Source: UBA8437 sp963582065
Lineage (GTDB): Bacteria; Planctomycetota; Planctomycetia; Planctomycetales; Planctomycetaceae
DNA length: 64,000 nt
Reading direction: 5' to 3'
Assembly (NCBI GenBank): GCA_963582065.1
Contig: CAUZRQ010000014.1
Coordinates: forward strand, 12,526 to 76,525
A program made the translations under genes and the position numbers. The notes below the pieces were generated by a model, which searched no databases, had not been told where the DNA came from, and worked only from the letters and a program-made list of their open reading frames with translations. Position 1 is the stretch's first letter. Each line of letters starts with the position of its first letter. This document shows, one piece after another, positions 26,779 through 35,752 of this stretch.

Positions 26779-27588
26779 ATGGACGGGCGGTCCCCAGGCG
26801 GGAAGAGTAGCGGCCGGGCCGATCGCAACCGGCCCGGCGACTGGATCTGGGGTCGCCGCGCGGTGCTCGAGACGTTGCGTGGAGGCCGTTGGCCGATCCG
26901 GGGCCTGTGGGTGTCCGAGCGGATCGAGGAGGACGTGGCCGAGGAATTGAGAGGCCTGGCCGAGCAGCTGGACGTGGAGCTGCAGAAGGCCGACGGCGAG
27001 GAGATCCGCGCCCGCTGTCACACCGATCAGCACCAGGGAGTGCTGGCCCGGATGGGCGAGTTCCCCTTCCTGTCCCTGGAATCGATGCTTGCGCAGGCGG
27101 ACGATCCGCCGTTGTGGCTGCTGCTGGACGCCGTACAGGATCCCCACAACCTGGGGGCCATCCTCCGCTCGGCCGAAATCCTGGGGGTCGACGGAGTGGT
27201 GGTTTCCGGAAACCACGCGCCGATCAACGGGCACGTCGCCCGCAGTTCAGCCGGTGCGGCCAACCACGTCCGCATCGCCCGGTCCGCGAACCTGGTCGCG
27301 CTGGTCATGCAGCTGCGTCGCGACGGCGTCACCGTGCTGGCAGCCGTTGCCGGGGGGGACTCCCGGGCTGCTCGGAGCTGTGACCTGGCGGGGCCGGTGG
27401 CCCTGGTGGTGGGCAACGAGGGTCACGGTGTCGCCGAGGACGTGCTGGAGATCTGTGACGGGCGGATCGGGATCGAGCAGTCCGGCCGCACCGAATCGCT
27501 CAATGCGGCTGTCGCCGCCGGTGTGCTGCTCTACGAGGTCGACCGCCAGAGGCGAGATGCGAAGGACGGTCCGGCATGCTCAAGCTGA
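26779..27588 (+). CDS. rlmB: 23S rRNA (guanosine-2'-O-)-methyltransferase, RlmB type
   Basis: 269 aa from the ATG at 26779, preceded by GAGG. The N-terminal substrate-binding domain starts at WIWGRRAVLETLRGG. The SPOUT/TrmH catalytic domain has motif I-like QDPHNLGAILRSAE, motif II GNEGHGVAEDVLE and motif III RTESLNAAVAAGVLLYE with the knotted SAM site. RlmB methylates the ribose of a conserved G in domain V of 23S rRNA (G2251 in E. coli). A second SPOUT gene overlaps its end by 13 bp. Confidence 0.9.
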   Translation: MDGRSPGGKSSGRADRNRPGDWIWGRRAVLETLRGGRWPIRGLWVSERIEEDVAEELRGLAEQLDVELQKADGEEIRARCHTDQHQGVLARMGEFPFLSLESMLAQADDPPLWLLLDAVQDPHNLGAILRSAEILGVDGVVVSGNHAPINGHVARSSAGAANHVRIARSANLVALVMQLRRDGVTVLAAVAGGDSRAARSCDLAGPVALVVGNEGHGVAEDVLEICDGRIGIEQSGRTESLNAAVAAGVLLYEVDRQRRDAKDGPACSS

Positions 27589-28328
27589 AGAACCCGCACA
27601 GCGTGCTGGCGGCGCTCCAGACACGGGCCGGTGACGTGGTCGAGGTTCGCTTCGGTGATCGTTCGCCACACGGGGCCTGGCAACAGGTGTCGGAACTGGC
27701 CAGGAGCCTGGGAGTGCCGGTCCGGACCGGGCGAATGGGGCAGGCGGACGGAGGTCGCCGGCAACGGCGTGACAAGGGGGGCGACAAGGACGGATCGGGC
27801 GGTCGAACTCCTGCGGCGGTGGCCAGCGTCCGCGAGCGGCCCGACGTCGGTCTCGAACAACTGCTTGCCACCGCCGGGGGCGAACGGCACGGGATCTGGC
27901 TGGCCCTGGATCGGCTGCAGGATCCTCACAATATCGGGGCGATCTTCCGTACGGCCGCGTTTTTCGGAGTGCGGGGCGTGCTGTTGACCACCGACCAGTC
28001 CGCCCCGCTCTCGGCAGTGGCCTACGATGTTGCCTCGGGCGGTCTCGAGCATGTGCCGTTCACCCGTGCCAGCAACCTGGCGAGGTCACTTCGCCAGGTG
28101 CGCGACGCGGGGTTGTGGGTGATGGGGACCAGCGAGCGGGGGGAGGAGGAGCTGTCCGAGGCGGACCGGGATTGGCTGGTGGTGATCGGCAGCGAGGAGC
28201 AGGGCCTGAGACGGCTGACGCTCGAACACTGTGACGTCGTCTGCCGGTTGTCACCCCGGGGCGAGATCGCCTCGCTCAACGCGTCGGTCGCGGCGGCAGT
28301 GGCGCTGGCGGTGCTGAACCCGTCCTAG
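27576..28328 (+). CDS. Second TrmH/SPOUT family RNA methyltransferase
   Basis: 250 aa, starting inside the last 13 bp of the rlmB-type gene with GAAGGA just upstream. Catalytic-domain motifs are DRLQDPHNIGAIFRTAAFFG, VVIGSEEQGLRRL and EIASLNASVAAAVAL, the same three as its neighbour. The N-terminal substrate domain (KNPHSVLAALQTRAGDVVEV) is shorter and joined by a very charged linker (GGRRQRRDKGGDKDGSGG). Likely a ribose 2'-O-methyltransferase with a target different from its neighbour; the precise RNA position is unknown. Its stop overlaps that of the convergent DUF1501 gene by CTAG. Confidence 0.88.
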   Translation: MLKLKNPHSVLAALQTRAGDVVEVRFGDRSPHGAWQQVSELARSLGVPVRTGRMGQADGGRRQRRDKGGDKDGSGGRTPAAVASVRERPDVGLEQLLATAGGERHGIWLALDRLQDPHNIGAIFRTAAFFGVRGVLLTTDQSAPLSAVAYDVASGGLEHVPFTRASNLARSLRQVRDAGLWVMGTSERGEEELSEADRDWLVVIGSEEQGLRRLTLEHCDVVCRLSPRGEIASLNASVAAAVALAVLNPS

Positions 28329-29791
28329 GCAAACAACTCTTCGACCACCCGGACCTGGTCGGTCCCGGTCAGCCGTTCACGGAATCCGTGCCGGTCAAAG
28401 TAGAGGTCCTGGTGGTGCATGCCCATCGCGTAGAGCATCGTGGCATGCCAGTCGGCGACGCTGACCCGCTTCTCGACCGCCTTGTAGCCGATTTCGTCTG
28501 TCGTGCCGTAGACCGTGCCGCCGCGGATCCCGGCTCCGGCCATCCAGATCGAGAACCCGGCCGGGCCGTGGTCCCGACCGGCTTTTTTCGGATCGGTGCC
28601 GGGCCGGATCTGGGCGATCGGCAGGCGTCCGAATTCGCCGCCCCAGACGACCAGCACGTCGTCGAGCAGGCCGCGTTCGCCCAGGTCGTCGAGCAGGGCG
28701 GCGACGGGCTGGTCGGTGTGCTGGCAGGCGCCGACCAGGCTGGTGCCGATGTTGCTGTGGTTGTCCCACATCTGGCCGCGGGTGTAGATCTGCACCAGTC
28801 GCACACCCCGTTCGACCAGCCGCCGGGCCATCAGGCATCGTCGGGCGTAGTTGTCGGTCACCTTGTCGCCGATGCCGTAGCTCTGCTGGGTGGCCTGGGT
28901 TTCCTGGCCGATGTCGAGCGCGTCGGAGGCGGTCATCTGCATCCGCGCGGCCAGTTCGTAGCTGGAGATCCGGGCGTCGAGCCGCAACTGGCCGGGCCGC
29001 TGTTTCTTGTGGATCCGGTCGAGCCGCGCCAGCAGCCGCCGGCTGGCTGCGACGACCGCCTCGGGACGCTGTCGAGATTTCTCGGGCGTCAGGTTCAGGA
29101 TCGGTGAACCGGTGGGCCGCATCCGCGTGCCCTGGTAGACCGGTGGCAGGTAGCCCGACTGCCAGTTCTGGATCTCGTTGACCGGCAGCCTCGACTGGGG
29201 GTCGTCCAGGACGACGTAGGCCGGCAGGTTCTGGTTCTCGGTCCCCAGACCGTAGGCGACCCACGATCCGAACGAGGGGAGTCCGGGCAGCAGTTTGCCC
29301 GACTGGATCTTGTAGAGCGCCGGTTCGTGGTTGGGGTGGGTGTTGTACATCGAGCGGATCACGGCAATCCGGTCGACGTGGCGGGCGATGTGAGGCAGCA
29401 GTTCGCTGACCCAGGTGCCGCTTTGGCCGTGCCGAGCGAACTTCCAGGGGCTCCGCATCAGGCCCCCGGCCGCCTCGGGACTCGACACGTCGGCGGCAAG
29501 GTCCTTGAAGACCGACTGGCCGTGGTGTCGTTCGAGAGTTGGTTTGGGGTCGAAGAGGTCGACCTGGCTGGGACCACCCTGCATGAACAACTGGATGATT
29601 GCCTTGGCACGCGGCCGGAAGTGAGGCCGCTTGGGAGCGAGATCGTAGAGCCGTGGCGGGGACGGGGCGTCGGCGGCCAGCAGGCCCGAACCTCCGTAGA
29701 AATCGCGTCCGAACAGGTAGGCCAGAGCGGTGCCGTAGAGCCCGTCGGCGGCACTGCGGAAGAAATCGCGGCGGGCGAGCGGGTTGGTCAT
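28325..29791 (-). CDS. DUF1501 domain protein (Tat-exported), partner of PSCyt/PSD1 protein
   Basis: 488 aa. The N-terminus LARRDFFRSAADGLYGTALAYLFG is a twin-arginine export signal. DUF1501 proteins have an alkaline-phosphatase/sulfatase-like fold and are greatly expanded in planctomycetes; their chemistry is unproven. Family motifs seen are FMQGGPSQVDLFDPKP, YARRCLMARRLVERGVRLVQIY and GGEFGRLPIAQ. It lies 37 bp downstream of the PSCyt1/PSD1 gene, the standard planctomycete two-gene cassette thought to act on sulfated or complex polysaccharides (inference). Confidence 0.9.
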   Translation of the reverse strand: MTNPLARRDFFRSAADGLYGTALAYLFGRDFYGGSGLLAADAPSPPRLYDLAPKRPHFRPRAKAIIQLFMQGGPSQVDLFDPKPTLERHHGQSVFKDLAADVSSPEAAGGLMRSPWKFARHGQSGTWVSELLPHIARHVDRIAVIRSMYNTHPNHEPALYKIQSGKLLPGLPSFGSWVAYGLGTENQNLPAYVVLDDPQSRLPVNEIQNWQSGYLPPVYQGTRMRPTGSPILNLTPEKSRQRPEAVVAASRRLLARLDRIHKKQRPGQLRLDARISSYELAARMQMTASDALDIGQETQATQQSYGIGDKVTDNYARRCLMARRLVERGVRLVQIYTRGQMWDNHSNIGTSLVGACQHTDQPVAALLDDLGERGLLDDVLVVWGGEFGRLPIAQIRPGTDPKKAGRDHGPAGFSIWMAGAGIRGGTVYGTTDEIGYKAVEKRVSVADWHATMLYAMGMHHQDLYFDRHGFRERLTGTDQVRVVEELFA

Positions 29792-29828
29792 GGGAGGCTC
29801 CCGGAGGGAGAGGCGTCGTGGGGGAGGG

Positions 29829-32819
29829 TCAGTCGATGAAGAGGAAGCCGGCCGAGTTGAGCAGGGTGTGGCAGTAGGTTGCCAGGGCCCGCCGGGCCGG
29901 TTCGGGTTCCTTCTTCCGGGTCTTCGTCTTTTCGGGTGTGCCGGCCACCTTCTGTTGCCACAGCCGGGTCAGTTCCTCGAGCGCCGCCAGCCCCACCTCG
30001 CGTTCGGTGTCGCTGGGCATGCGGTTGAATGCCAACTGGTAGGCGCGTTCGAGCTGCCTGTAGGGTTGTTGACCCGCCTCGTGGGCGACTCGTTCGGCGA
30101 ACGCGTCGGAGAGCTTGCGGATCATGCTGTCGTTGAACAGGTGCAGCGCCTGGCTGGCGACGGTCGAATCGGGCCGCTCGACGCAGTTGGGGATCATCTG
30201 CGGCAGGTCGAAGGTCTCGAGGATCGTCGGCATGTGCTTGCGGCGGTGGCGGATGTAGACCGATCGCCGCCATCCGTCCGGGGTTTCCCGCGAGGTCACC
30301 AGTCCGTCGGGGCGGACATCAACCGGGTCGGGCGGTCCGTAGGGCGTGTCGTGCAGCCGGCCGGCAACCGCCAGGATACTGTCGCGGACCACCTCGGCGT
30401 CCATCCGCTTCAACGGCATCCGCCACAACAACCGGTTCTCGGGGTCGACCGCCTCGGCCGCCGGACGGATCGCCGAGACCTGACGGTAGGCCGACGAGTT
30501 CATCATCACCCGGTGCATCTGCTTGATGCTCCAGCCCTGTTCGATCAGCGTGCGGGCCAGCCAGTCGAGGAGCCGGGGGTGAGACGGACGGCTGCCGGTG
30601 TTGCCGAAGTTCGAGAGCGTCTCGACCAGGCCGCGACCGAAGTGGTGAAACCAGATCCGGTTGACCATCACCCGGGCGGTCAGCGGGTGGTCGGGGTCGA
30701 TCAGCCAGCGGGCCATCGCCAGGCGACGACCCGTCGAGCGGGCGCCCGGCCAGGGTGGCCTGATCTCCAGCGGCGTTTTCCCGTCGGTCAGGACACTGGG
30801 GACACCGGGACCGACACGGTGGCCCGGCTTGTTGTACTGCCCCCTGCGGAACAGCCAGGTCGGGGAGGGGGTTCCACGGTCCCACAGCGCCCGGATCCGC
30901 GGCTCGACCGGCATCTCGGCCTGCAGCTGCTTGACCTGGTCGTTGGTGGTCTTGGCGAGCTTCTTGAACTGGGCGTCCTGTTTCTTGAGTGCCGCGACGG
31001 TGATCGTCAGCCGTTTCTCGAACTTGCCGGACAGGTACTTCTGCACCGCGTCGCGTTTTTTCTTCGGCGTGGCGAGCATCCGGCGGAGATCATCACGGAG
31101 GACCGCGGGCAGACCGGCCAGTCGCTTCTCGGCGTGCTGCTTCTGCAGCGCCGCCTGGCGGTCGGCAAGGGCCTGTTCGACGTCGGCGATCTGTTTTTCG
31201 ACGACCGCCCGGGACGCCGCGTGTCGCTGTTGCTCGACGGGGGTCAGGTAGGGCAACACGCGGCCGACCGCCTTGCTCTTGGTCTGTCCGGGGACGAACG
31301 ACGGCTTGAGCCAGTCGTAGACGTCGTAGGCTCCCTGGAAGACGGCGACCAGCCGGTAGTAGTCCCGTTGCGGGATCGGGTCGTACTTGTGGTTGTGACA
31401 CTGGGCACACTTGACGGTCAGTCCGAAAATGGCCGAGCCGAGCACGTCGATTTCGTCGATGACCACTTCGAAACGTTCGACAACCGTGTTGACGATGTCG
31501 CTGCCGGTGCCGTCGGGGGCCTGCCTGAGAAACCCGGTCGCCACCAGGTTGTCCATCAGTTCCGGGGAGATCGTCTTGGCGCTGGCGACATCGGCCAGTT
31601 CGTCCCCGGCGATCTGTTCCAGCAGGAAGCGGTCGTAGGGCTTGTCGGTGTTGAACGCGCGGATCACGTAGTCGCGATACCGCCACGAGTGGGGTCGGAT
31701 CGGGTCGGCCGACCGCTTGCCTTCCGAATCGGCGTATCCGGCCAAATCGAGCCAGTAGCGGCCCCAGCGTTCGCCGTAGTGGTGGCTGGCCAGGAACCGG
31801 TCGATCATTCGGGCGTAGGCCCCCGGCCGCTTGTCGCCCAGGAACGTCTCGACCTGCTTCCACGTCGGCGGCAGCCCGGTCAGGTCGAACGCGACGCGAC
31901 GGACCAGCGTCAACTGGTCGGCTTCGGGCGAGTACGACAGCGACTTGCCTTGGAGTGTCTTCAGCAGGAATGCGTCGATCGGGTTGGCGACCCGGGCGAC
32001 CAGTTCCCGGTTCGTCACAGGTGGCACCCCGGGTTTCCTCGGTGTACGAAACGCCCAGAAGTCGCGATCGCGTTCGCTGACCAACCGATCGGGCGTGGAA
32101 CCGGCCACGTCGGCAACGACCTTCACCTCGGGGGCTCCGGCAGCAATCCAGCTGCGGATCGTCTCGAATTCCGCGACCTCGACCGGCCGGATCCCGAAAT
32201 CGACCAGCAATTTCGGCGGCGGCATGTCGCGGTCGTGGATCTTCTTGACCAGCAGGCTGTCACCGGGTTTTCCCGGCACGATGGCCGGCCCGGACTTGCC
32301 GCCCTTGAGCATCGACCGGCGGGTCCTCAGGTCGAGGCCGCCCTTTTGTTCTCGGCCGCCGTGGCAGACCACGCAGCGGGTGAACAGGATCGGCAGCACG
32401 TCCTCCTGGGTCAGTGCCGCCTTCGCGTTGAAGTTCCCCCCCCGCGTCTTCGCACCGTCACGGATCCACCTGGTGATCGTGGCCACCTCGGCCTTGGTGG
32501 GCCGGTTCTTTCCGTCCGGCGGCATACTGCCCTCGGCGAGCACCTCGACCAGCAGGCTCTTTTCGGGTTTCCCCGGAACCACCACCGCACCGCTTTCGCT
32601 GCCACGACGGATGCCGGTCAGGCTGCCGAGGTCGAGCGAGCCCTTGGGCTTGCCGCCGACGTGACAGCGGCCGCAGCGGGCCACCAGCAACGGCCGGATG
32701 TCGGTTTCGTAGACCGCCGCCCGGGGCGGGGCCGCGACCACCACCCGGGCGAGCGAGGCGGGAGCCAGCAGGCCGGCGACGAGGGCCGTGATCGGGATGA
32801 GGTCCGAAAGAGCTCGCAT
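29829..32819 (-). CDS. Planctomycete PSCyt1-PSCyt1-DUF1549-DUF1553 (PSD1) protein
   Basis: 996 aa with a signal peptide (MRALSDLIPITALVAGLLAPASLA). Two tandem PSCyt1 cytochrome-c-like domains follow, with haem motifs CGRCH (residues ~43-47) and CVVCH (~159-163) and distal GSMPPDGK and RDMPPPKL methionines. DUF1549/PSCyt2 (residues ~270-480) has LVRRVAFDLTGLPPTW, HYGERWGRYWLDLAGY and a third CAQCH. DUF1553/PSD1 runs to the C-terminus with RMVNRIWFHHFGRGLVETLSNFG-type sequence and LNRMPSDTE-like ends. Probably a periplasmic haem protein in polymer degradation; the reaction is unknown. First gene of the pair with the DUF1501 protein. Confidence 0.92.
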   Translation of the reverse strand: MRALSDLIPITALVAGLLAPASLARVVVAAPPRAAVYETDIRPLLVARCGRCHVGGKPKGSLDLGSLTGIRRGSESGAVVVPGKPEKSLLVEVLAEGSMPPDGKNRPTKAEVATITRWIRDGAKTRGGNFNAKAALTQEDVLPILFTRCVVCHGGREQKGGLDLRTRRSMLKGGKSGPAIVPGKPGDSLLVKKIHDRDMPPPKLLVDFGIRPVEVAEFETIRSWIAAGAPEVKVVADVAGSTPDRLVSERDRDFWAFRTPRKPGVPPVTNRELVARVANPIDAFLLKTLQGKSLSYSPEADQLTLVRRVAFDLTGLPPTWKQVETFLGDKRPGAYARMIDRFLASHHYGERWGRYWLDLAGYADSEGKRSADPIRPHSWRYRDYVIRAFNTDKPYDRFLLEQIAGDELADVASAKTISPELMDNLVATGFLRQAPDGTGSDIVNTVVERFEVVIDEIDVLGSAIFGLTVKCAQCHNHKYDPIPQRDYYRLVAVFQGAYDVYDWLKPSFVPGQTKSKAVGRVLPYLTPVEQQRHAASRAVVEKQIADVEQALADRQAALQKQHAEKRLAGLPAVLRDDLRRMLATPKKKRDAVQKYLSGKFEKRLTITVAALKKQDAQFKKLAKTTNDQVKQLQAEMPVEPRIRALWDRGTPSPTWLFRRGQYNKPGHRVGPGVPSVLTDGKTPLEIRPPWPGARSTGRRLAMARWLIDPDHPLTARVMVNRIWFHHFGRGLVETLSNFGNTGSRPSHPRLLDWLARTLIEQGWSIKQMHRVMMNSSAYRQVSAIRPAAEAVDPENRLLWRMPLKRMDAEVVRDSILAVAGRLHDTPYGPPDPVDVRPDGLVTSRETPDGWRRSVYIRHRRKHMPTILETFDLPQMIPNCVERPDSTVASQALHLFNDSMIRKLSDAFAERVAHEAGQQPYRQLERAYQLAFNRMPSDTEREVGLAALEELTRLWQQKVAGTPEKTKTRKKEPEPARRALATYCHTLLNSAGFLFID

Positions 32820-32944
32820 GCGGTTCCCGCGTGAGGTCTGGTTCGTGTCGGTCCGAAAGAAACTCAGGCTCCGAGACCAGCACTCAGACTAGCCGCACCC
32901 GAGGATACCGGTCAATTCGGACCGTCCGGGTGCGGCGGCGGCGT

Positions 32945-33322
32945 TCACCGCCTGGCGGCACCGGTCACCTTGGACAACTCGGACTGGAACGCCCGTGCGA
33001 ACTTCCGGTCACCGGCGAGATGCCGGTTGGCCATTGCCAGTTGCTTGCGGATCCGCTCGACAGCCTGAACCAGGGGAGTGATCACCCGGTCGGTGATTTC
33101 CTGGGGGCTGAACTCTTCGAGGTCCTTGAACGTCTGGACATCGAGGAACTGGAAGATCTGCCGGGCGCCGAAGTCGCCCTTGAATTCCATGTCCAGTTCC
33201 GCCGTGCCGGCGATCCGGGGGCGTCCCAGCGAGGCCGACTTCTTCCTGGTCGCGGCCTTCTTGCCGGATGCGGTTGCCTTCCTGGCCGTGGCTGTTTTCT
33301 TGACCGTCTTCTTGCGTGCCAT
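32945..33322 (-). CDS. Small protein with Lys/Ala-rich N-terminal tail
   Basis: 125 aa. Residues 1-32 are a histone H1-like tail (MARKKTVKKTATARKATASG, KKAATRKK). Residues ~40-120 form a probable helical domain (GARQIFQFLDVQTFKDLEEF, then ITPLVQAVERIRKQLAMANRH). It lies 33 bp downstream of the 33356-33988 gene, so the two are probably an operon. No family recognised; the tail suggests DNA or RNA binding. Confidence 0.72.
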   Translation of the reverse strand: MARKKTVKKTATARKATASGKKAATRKKSASLGRPRIAGTAELDMEFKGDFGARQIFQFLDVQTFKDLEEFSPQEITDRVITPLVQAVERIRKQLAMANRHLAGDRKFARAFQSELSKVTGAARR

Positions 33323-33355
33323 GGGACGCGAACCGTTGCTGGCGAGAAAGGGGGG

Positions 33356-33988
33356 TCAGTCGGAGACGACCTGCAGGGCGTGCCGGATTTCCCGTTCCGA
33401 GAGCAGGCCTTCGAGTCGACGCTCGAACCCGGGATTGACACGCCAGCGACCGAGCACGTCGAACAACTCGTCGAGCCGTTCTTCTTCGAGGCACAACTCG
33501 CTTTTCATCCGCCGCGCCTCCTCGGGCGGCAGGTCTTCGAACTGCGAGATCACCAGGAAGTCGCCCTCGCAGTCGACCGCCATGTGGAGATGTTTCATGG
33601 CCTCGGCGAGTTCGCCCTGGACATCCCGGATCAGTTTCTGGGGCCCGCGTTCGAGCAGGTCCGAGAGTTCCTCGAGGTTGACTCGAGCCATCCGGGCGGC
33701 GGTTTCGCACGCCGCGAAGATCACCGCTTCGTCGATCAACGACGCGACATGGGTCTCCGAACAGACATGTCGGTGCCAGGTCTCGGCGAGCAGGTCGAGC
33801 TGGACCTGGGGCGGAACGGATTTCAGGAACGGGACCTGGGTCAGGAACCCGAAGTTCTGCCACGGGTCCTGTTCGAACTGCCTGGCCAGGACGAGGCGTT
33901 CGAGCGTTTCGTGGAAACTGGCTCGGAACGCCGCGTAGGTCAGGTCGGTGCGTGGCAGGGGATCACTGCAGATGGTCAGCATGGTCAT
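33356..33988 (-). CDS. Hypothetical cytoplasmic protein, mostly helical
   Basis: 210 aa from the ATG at 33988; a GTG at 34003 or ATG at 33982 are alternative starts and no site has a strong Shine-Dalgarno. No signal peptide or membrane segment. It looks all-alpha and acidic (LDLLAETWHRHVCSETHVAS, EELSDLLERGPQKLIRDVQG, EEARRMKSELCLEEERLDEL). No family recognised. Coupled by position with the Lys/Ala-tailed gene 33 bp downstream. Confidence 0.72.
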   Translation of the reverse strand: MTMLTICSDPLPRTDLTYAAFRASFHETLERLVLARQFEQDPWQNFGFLTQVPFLKSVPPQVQLDLLAETWHRHVCSETHVASLIDEAVIFAACETAARMARVNLEELSDLLERGPQKLIRDVQGELAEAMKHLHMAVDCEGDFLVISQFEDLPPEEARRMKSELCLEEERLDELFDVLGRWRVNPGFERRLEGLLSEREIRHALQVVSD

Positions 33989-34050
33989 TTCATGCTCACA
34001 CACCCACGGCGGCGTCTCAACAAGTTTCTTGCCGCCGCGGTGCCGGTTTC

Positions 34051-34069
34051 CGGTGGTTGGCCACCACCG
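34051..34069 (-). terminator. Small perfect hairpin downstream of a DUF1501 gene
   Basis: CGGTGGT and ACCACCG form a 7-bp stem around TGGCC, 76 bp after the DUF1501 stop (34145) on the minus strand and before the next gene on that strand. No T-run follows. Possible terminator or attenuator. Confidence 0.3.
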
Positions 34070-34144
34070 CGCGACAGACGTCTCACAGTCCGCATCACCG
34101 GACCAACCCGACTCGACGGTCCCGGTCGGTCTGCCCGAGATCGG

Positions 34145-35566
34145 CTAATCAGGGGCGGTCAGTTCGCGGATCGGCGTGCCGTTGCGGATCACCGGGATCG
34201 GCCGGCCGGCGAAGTCCGCCAGCGCCAGGTGGTCGGCGTCGACGCCCAGGTGGCGGTAGATCGTCGCCAGGAAGTCGTCTCGACCGACGATCCGATCGTT
34301 CGCATCCTCGCCCCGGGTGTCGGTGGACCCGATCACCTGCCCCGGCGTGATCCCGCCGCCGGCGAACAGGATCGAGGTGGCCCGGGGCCAGTGGTCGCGA
34401 CCCGGCTGGACGGTCCCCTTGGGGGCACTGGCGACGCCCTTGCCCGAACTGGCGACGTGCGAGATCTTGGGGGTGCGTCCGAATTCTCCGGTCACCACCA
34501 CCATCACCCGCCGGTCCAGTCCCCGTTCGAAGAGATCCTCGATCAGTGTCGCGACCGCCTGGTCGTAGAACGGGCAACGGTGCTTGAGGCCCTCGAAGAC
34601 GTTGTGGTTGACCGCGTGATCGTCCCAGTTGCCGACCCGTCCGCACAGCGACCCGTTGAAGGTCGTGGTGACCAGGTCGACTCCCGATTCGACCAATCGC
34701 CTGGCCAACAGGGCTTGCTGGCCCCACCGGTTCCGCCCGTAGCGGTCACGGGTCGCGGGGGTTTCCTGTTCGAGGTCGAAGGCCCGCTTGGCGGCCGGAC
34801 CGGTCAGCACGTTCAGGGCCTGGGTCTCGAACTTGTCGAGCGCCTTCATGCGGTGGTACTGGTCGGCGTCGCGGCTGAGCCGATCCAGGCTCCGCCGCAG
34901 CCCGATCCGCTCGCGCATCCGGGCCAGCTTCTGCTTGTCGCTGAGCCCGATGTTGGGCACCTGGAATCCGCTGCCGTTGGGGTCGCCGGTGACGGCAAAC
35001 GGCTCGTAGGCCGGTCCCAGGTAGGCCGCGCCCGCATACGGCACCGGGTTCACGCCGACGTAGTTGGGCAGGCCGTTGAAAGCACCTCGCCGCAGGCGGT
35101 GCGCGATCGAGAACAGGTCGGGATGATCGGGTTTCTGCTTGAGGATTCTCACCGGGTGTCCGGTCAGCAGTTGCTGGGTTCCCTGCTGGTGGCAGAACCC
35201 GGTGTGGACCATCGATCTCAGCAGGCTGAACCGGTTCGACACCTCGGCGTGCCGCGGCAGCAGTTCGCAGATCTGCATTCCGGGAGTGTGGGTGGCGATC
35301 GGGTCGTAGGGGCCCCGGTAGGCCGAACCCGAGAGCGGCTTGGGGTCGTAGGTCTCGATGTGACTGGCCCCGCCCTGCAACCAGACCAGGATCACCGCCG
35401 TGCGGTCGCCCGCGGTGGACGTTTCGGCGGCGGCTCGTGCCGAGAGCAGCGAGGGGAGAGTCAGCCCGCCGAGGCTGAGCCTGAGCAGTTCGCGACGTCC
35501 GACCGTGGGGCCCGGCGAAACGGTGGCCGAGGAGACGGTTGACGGGTTGGTGGAAGAAATCCTCAC
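34145..35566 (-). CDS. DUF1501 domain protein, Tat-exported
   Basis: 473 aa from a GTG at 35566 with GAGG ~9 nt upstream. Twin-arginine signal GRRELLRLSLGGLTLPSLLS. DUF1501 motifs: WLQGGASHIETYDPKP, SLLRSMVHTGFCHQQGTQQL, GQQALLARRLVESGVDLVT, GEFGRTPKIS and RDDFLATIYRHLGVD. It is not paired with a PSCyt gene, unlike the copy at 28325, and lies on the strand opposite to the following permease gene. Enzymatic role unknown. Confidence 0.9.
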   Translation of the reverse strand: MRISSTNPSTVSSATVSPGPTVGRRELLRLSLGGLTLPSLLSARAAAETSTAGDRTAVILVWLQGGASHIETYDPKPLSGSAYRGPYDPIATHTPGMQICELLPRHAEVSNRFSLLRSMVHTGFCHQQGTQQLLTGHPVRILKQKPDHPDLFSIAHRLRRGAFNGLPNYVGVNPVPYAGAAYLGPAYEPFAVTGDPNGSGFQVPNIGLSDKQKLARMRERIGLRRSLDRLSRDADQYHRMKALDKFETQALNVLTGPAAKRAFDLEQETPATRDRYGRNRWGQQALLARRLVESGVDLVTTTFNGSLCGRVGNWDDHAVNHNVFEGLKHRCPFYDQAVATLIEDLFERGLDRRVMVVVTGEFGRTPKISHVASSGKGVASAPKGTVQPGRDHWPRATSILFAGGGITPGQVIGSTDTRGEDANDRIVGRDDFLATIYRHLGVDADHLALADFAGRPIPVIRNGTPIRELTAPD

Positions 35567-35752
35567 AGGAGCCTCGGTACCATCCGGTCGCCTGTCCGGT
35601 CAAGCCCGTCGGTCGGGTCGTTGGGCCGGGTCTGTCGGCGGTCGATGTTGTGAAAACCGTGATCGGGTCTGTAGGCTGGTCACCTTGGAGTGAGTGGTTT
35701 CTGGTGATAACGGCACGACACGGTGCCGCATCGCGGGAGTTTCGGACAGGAC

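Noticed and set aside
29784..32834. 1016-residue open frame on the plus strand
   Set aside because: Exact antisense of the PSCyt/PSD1 gene, whose haem and DUF motifs are clear.
32831..35542. 903-residue open frame on the plus strand
   Set aside because: Antisense of three genes with better start sites and motifs; composition typical of a shadow frame.
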